Assembly (NCBI RefSeq): GCF_000420525.1
Contig: NZ_ATVC01000020.1
Span: 1-37,312 of the forward strand
Source: Aquaspirillum serpens DSM 68
GTDB lineage: Bacteria > Pseudomonadota > Gammaproteobacteria > Burkholderiales > Aquaspirillaceae
Reading direction: 5' to 3'
Length of the DNA: 37,312 bases
Below are positions 34,409 through 37,312 of the stretch, in pieces. A model generated the notes under the pieces. The model did no database searches. It was not told the DNA's origin and saw only the letters and a list, made by a program, of their open reading frames with translations. A program made the translations under genes and the position numbers. Every line of letters begins with the position of its first letter. Within the stretch, counting starts at the first letter, position 1.

Positions 34409-34481
34409 GTGACGCAGCAGAAGCAACAGCGGTTTTTAACAAAAACAAGCATTCCAATTAAATCAGGAAAGTCCTCGTGCT

Positions 34482-35180
34482 TTACAAGGTAATCAGTACA
34501 CTCCCATCAGCTTGCGCAACACCTGAGACCGTTCGGCCTCCTTGCATTTTCACTACGACAACTTCACCCACCATAGCAGCACGCGTAGCAACCCCTTCGG
34601 CAGACACCGAGAAACCTGCATCTTGCGCTAAAACACGCACTTTCTGTCCTGCACGAATCACCTGTTGCCCCTTGAGATGTTCAGGACGCAGTGGTAAACC
34701 AGCAGCCATCGAAAACGTAACCACTTTTCCTACTGCATCACGCACATTCAGCATAGCACGTTGCGCATTATAACCAGCAGGCGCAGGTTTTAACTCCAAA
34801 TCTTCTGCACGCAATACCTCACCCGCACTCAAGGCACGCTTACTTACCACAATCATTAAATTAGGTTCTACCACCACCGGCAAGCGCAATGACCAAGAAG
34901 GCGAATCACAACGCAAGACAACAGCTGTTGAGCCGGAGCGTTTTTTATTTAGCCACTCTATCTGCGGTGCGGGACAATTTGCTACTTTTAGCTTGCTATC
35001 AAGTTTGCCAAACTCAATACGATGAGGTGTGTTCGCCCACTCATTCTGTACAAATTGCTGTGCTTGTGCCTCTAGTGCCGCCAAATTATGGTGAGTCGGT
35101 ACGGCTGCCATTGATGAGGCCGGCAAGACAATCAAAGTAAGCCATACCACACCAACACGATACCCTGTAAAATTCTTCAC
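34482..35180 (-). CDS. flgA: Flagellar basal body P-ring formation protein FlgA
   Basis: This 232-aa periplasmic chaperone for P-ring assembly has an N-terminal Sec signal peptide (hydrophobic core VGVVWLTLIVLPASSMAA). An N-terminal FlgA domain with a Cys pair (ANCPAPQIEW and VLRCDSPSW) follows, then a C-terminal SAF domain (ALSAGEVLRAEDLEL, GLPLRPEHLKGQQVI). The GTG at 35180 is chosen because it follows AGGGAG and gives a proper signal peptide; an ATG at 35204 would add eight residues before the signal. It is transcribed toward flgM, with a 139-base gap that holds the sigma-28 promoter. Confidence 0.93.
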   Translation of the reverse strand: MKNFTGYRVGVVWLTLIVLPASSMAAVPTHHNLAALEAQAQQFVQNEWANTPHRIEFGKLDSKLKVANCPAPQIEWLNKKRSGSTAVVLRCDSPSWSLRLPVVVEPNLMIVVSKRALSAGEVLRAEDLELKPAPAGYNAQRAMLNVRDAVGKVVTFSMAAGLPLRPEHLKGQQVIRAGQKVRVLAQDAGFSVSAEGVATRAAMVGEVVVVKMQGGRTVSGVAQADGSVLITL

Positions 35181-35232
35181 GGTTTCTCCCTCAACAACCT
35201 TCATCACAGTCGTTTTTAAACATAAGGGCAAT

Positions 35233-35757
35233 ATGCACATTATCGAGTGTAATTTCGCAGAACATGGCACGGCCATCCAAGCCATTTTTAATGAAGCCAT
35301 TGTTCATTCAACAGCATTATATGACTATCAACCACGTAGCTTAGAAACCATCGAGAATTGGTTTTCACAAAAAATGCTGCAGAAATTCCCAGTGATTGGT
35401 TTAATTACAGACGATAACCAACTTACTGGTTTTGCCAGTTATGGCACTTTCCGTGCTTGGCCAGCCTATCAATATACGGTTGAACACTCCATTTACATTC
35501 ATCAAGACTTTAGAGGGCGTGGTTTAGGTAAATGTTTATTAGAAGCGTTGATTCATTATGCAGAAAAACAAGATTATCATGTTTTGATTGCCGCGATTGA
35601 TAGCAGCAATCAAAACAGTATCAAATTACACCAATCATTTGGTTTTACCCACGCAGGAACACTCAAGCAAGTTGGATTTAAATTTGAACGCTGGCTTGAT
35701 GTTGAACTGTATCAAAAAATATTATCCACACCAGCACAAGCCAACGAAATACGATGA
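35233..35757 (+). CDS. GNAT-family N-acetyltransferase, phosphinothricin acetyltransferase-like
   Basis: This 174-aa enzyme is expected to transfer acetyl from acetyl-CoA to an amine. The acetyl-CoA-binding motif A is DFRGRGLGKCLLEALI (Q/R-x2-G-x-G/A) near residue 95, and motif B is NSIKLHQSFGFTHAGTL near 130. The overall plan, including FNEAIVHSTALYDYQPRS at the start, is that of the Bar/Pat/MddA group that acetylates phosphinothricin, methionine sulfoximine or similar compounds. The real substrate is unknown. The gene is A+T richer than the core cluster. It is divergent from flgA and convergent with zapE, the two stops one base apart. Confidence 0.88.
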   Translation: MHIIECNFAEHGTAIQAIFNEAIVHSTALYDYQPRSLETIENWFSQKMLQKFPVIGLITDDNQLTGFASYGTFRAWPAYQYTVEHSIYIHQDFRGRGLGKCLLEALIHYAEKQDYHVLIAAIDSSNQNSIKLHQSFGFTHAGTLKQVGFKFERWLDVELYQKILSTPAQANEIR

Positions 35758-35758
35758 A

Positions 35759-36907
35759 TTACGTCTCAGTAATCCCCGCCATTTGTTCATCTAATGATTG
35801 GTGTGGCAATGCTAAGTACTCACTTGTTTGCATTTCATTTAAACGACTAGCAGTTCGGAAAAACTCGCTGGCTTGAATACCTTCGGTATAAATTTGATCT
35901 GCTGCCACTTCAGCGCTTAAAATCAATTTAACCCGACAATCATAGAAAACATCAACCAACCAAGTAAAACGACGTGCCTCTGCAGATTGTGCAGCCGATA
36001 ACTTGGGTACATTCGACACTAAAACAGTATGATATGCGCGAGCAATCTCTAAATAGTCAGTTTGTGCACGTGGACCACCACAAATTTCAGCAAAATCAAA
36101 CCATACCACGCCCAAAGAATGTTTCACACAATGAATAGTACGGCCTAACACCTGTAATTCATGTTTCATTTCTTTACCGCAGTGTAAACTTTGGTATAGC
36201 GCTAATAATTTTGGCTGGCTTTCTTTCAATGGGTAGATGTATAAAGGCTCACGAGTCAAAGCGCGATGCCTATAATCATTACCACCGTCTAAGTTATAAA
36301 TATTGATTGATTGCTTAATCAATTCAATTGTGGGCAAGAAATTAGCACGCTGCAAACCGTTGGGGTATAAATCATCTGGTTTGTAATTTGAAGTCATGAC
36401 AAAAATCACACCCCTTGCTAATAATTCTTTTAACAAACGGCCTAGAATCATTGCATCAGCAATGTCAGATACATGAAATTCATCAAAACATAATAAGCGC
36501 GTTTTAGCAGCAATTCGCTTAGCAACAGCAATCAATGGATCAGGTTCATTTGCTACAACACGCAACTCTTGATGAACTTCCATCATAAAATGATGGAAGT
36601 GAATTCTGCGTTTTCTTTTATATGGCACACAAGAAAAGAAAGCATCCATTAAAAAGCTTTTTCCGCGACCGACACCACCCCAAAAATATAAACCTTTTGG
36701 TGGATTAGGGCTGCGGAAACTGCGCCCAAGAAAACGGTTTCTCTTTTCCTTAAAGGCAATCAACTCTTTGTAAAGAACCTCTAATACTTCAATAGCAGCA
36801 GCTTGAGCAGGATCATAGATAAAACCTTCTTTTTGTAAGGCATGTTCATACCATGCTTTTGGTGTGGTTACCTTATTTTTATCAGGAGAAAAAGCGTGCT
36901 GAGACAT
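35759..36907 (-). CDS. zapE: Cell division protein ZapE (AFG1-like ATPase)
   Basis: This 382-aa P-loop ATPase of the AFG1 family binds FtsZ and affects Z-ring stability; eukaryotic homologues act in mitochondrial protein turnover. The Walker A motif is GGVGRGKSFLMD near residue 78 and Walker B is LLCFDEFHVSD near 138. The family segments PPKGLYFWGG and VMTSNYKPDDLYPNGLQR are present. Length is close to that of E. coli ZapE. The start at 36907 has only a weak upstream purine stretch. The gene lies downstream of the rRNA operon, separated by the terminator at 36985-37019. Confidence 0.95.
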   Translation of the reverse strand: MSQHAFSPDKNKVTTPKAWYEHALQKEGFIYDPAQAAAIEVLEVLYKELIAFKEKRNRFLGRSFRSPNPPKGLYFWGGVGRGKSFLMDAFFSCVPYKRKRRIHFHHFMMEVHQELRVVANEPDPLIAVAKRIAAKTRLLCFDEFHVSDIADAMILGRLLKELLARGVIFVMTSNYKPDDLYPNGLQRANFLPTIELIKQSINIYNLDGGNDYRHRALTREPLYIYPLKESQPKLLALYQSLHCGKEMKHELQVLGRTIHCVKHSLGVVWFDFAEICGGPRAQTDYLEIARAYHTVLVSNVPKLSAAQSAEARRFTWLVDVFYDCRVKLILSAEVAADQIYTEGIQASEFFRTASRLNEMQTSEYLALPHQSLDEQMAGITET

Positions 36908-36984
36908 ATCTTAGTACCAGAATACAAAGAAAGTAATTTAACACAGATAGTTAAATAGGCAAAAATAAAAGACGAAGAAAAGCC

Positions 36985-37019
36985 AAAAGCCCCTGCTACA
37001 TCGAATAGCAGGGGCTTTT
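36985..37019 (-). terminator. rRNA operon terminator
   Basis: A perfect 14-bp stem (36985-36998 with 37006-37019) with a 7-nt loop has T residues on its 3' side on the minus strand, immediately after 5S rRNA. It is symmetric (AAAAGCCCC...GGGGCTTTT) and could act on both strands. Confidence 0.92.
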
Positions 37020-37028
37020 GTAATGGGG

Positions 37029-37143
37029 GGCTTGGCGGAGACCTACTTTCACACAGGGATCTGCACTATCATCGGCGCTGAGTCGTTTCACGGTCCTGTT
37101 CGGGAAGGGAAGGGGTGGTACCAACTCGCTATGGCCGCCAAGC
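37029..37143 (-). rRNA. rrf: 5S ribosomal RNA
   Basis: The minus strand reads GCTTGGCGGCCATAGCG at the 5' end, CCCGAACAGGACCGTGAAAC in the middle (loop B/C region), GATGATAGTGCAGATCCC, and ends with CGCCAAGC. The two ends pair to form helix I. About 115 bases, as expected. Ends are accurate to a few bases. Confidence 0.93.
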
Positions 37144-37202
37144 AAAAAGGGTTTGAAGAAGTAAAGACAAGGGTTAGATTGTAGTAAGTGTCGCAACTTA
37201 TA

Positions 37203-37312
37203 GGATCAAGCCACACGAGCAATTAGTATCGGTTAGCTTAACGCATTACTGCGCTTCCACACCCGACCTATCAACGTTGTGGTCTTCAACGACTCTTTAG
37301 GAGGCTTGTAGC
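37203..37312 (-). rRNA. rrl: 23S ribosomal RNA, 3' end (partial)
   Basis: The minus strand from the window edge carries the conserved 23S 3' terminal region, including GATAGGTCGGGTGTGGAAGC, GCAGTAATGCGTTAAGC and CCGATACTAATTGCTCG. The molecule continues beyond the right edge. The mature 3' end is set at about 37203 by analogy with known 23S ends. A 59-base spacer without a tRNA separates it from 5S. Confidence 0.9.

Overview
This window looks like a chromosomal segment of a flagellated betaproteobacterium, perhaps Neisseriales-like. The main evidence is the core gene order ndk-rlmN-rodZ-ispG-hisS-yfgM-bamB-der-hfq-hflX-hflK-hflC-hisZ-purA, the long (422 aa) form of IspG, the presence of hisZ, and a CobD/CbiB-family protein of the betaproteobacterial type. 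The taxonomic call is inference from gene order and protein form; no database search was possible.

Layout. 1-330: remnant of an IS200/IS605-family element, with the start of tnpB running off the left edge, an internally deleted tnpA and end hairpins. 405-3557 (minus): a KefB-type CPA2 cation/proton antiporter followed by a tandem-domain universal stress protein, closed by a terminator. 3742-5743: divergent pgeF (minus) and an Old Yellow Enzyme alkene reductase (plus). 5744-6137: a gene-poor stretch with a candidate 39-aa small protein on the minus strand and a 12-bp palindrome. 6138-9570 (plus): an AraC-output response regulator and a 7TMR-DISM hybrid histidine kinase. The kinase is split in two by a deletion that removed the phosphoacceptor-His box. 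9567-15269 (minus): a tight six-gene run, SPOR-domain protein, divergent MoeA-like protein, 2Fe-2S ferredoxin, di-heme cytochrome b, EamA transporter and recG.

15415-30110 (plus) is the conserved core cluster: nucleotide metabolism (ndk, purA), rRNA modification (rlmN), cell shape (rodZ), isoprenoid synthesis (ispG), histidine metabolism (hisS, hisZ), outer-membrane assembly (yfgM, bamB), ribosome assembly and GTPases (der, hflX), RNA chaperone (hfq) and membrane proteolysis control (hflK, hflC). Intrinsic terminators after ndk, der, hflC and purA divide it into several transcription units. The pilF homologue expected between rlmN and rodZ is absent. 30268-31044 (plus) is fpr, which shares a bidirectional terminator with the convergent rhlE-type helicase. 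32465-35180 (minus) holds a CobD/CbiB-family membrane protein and flgA-flgM-flgN, with a recognisable sigma-28 promoter before flgMN. 35233-36907 holds convergent GNAT acetyltransferase and zapE genes. The right end is the 3' part of an rRNA operon on the minus strand: 23S 3' end, 5S and a strong terminator.

Most of the window is ordinary core genome. The parts most worth a second look are the H-box deletion in the hybrid kinase, the MoeA-like/ferredoxin/cytochrome b cassette whose MoeA has lost its signature motifs, two independent exact in-frame tandem duplications (21 bp and 24 bp) in unrelated genes, and the small strongly translated-looking ORF beside the two-component locus.
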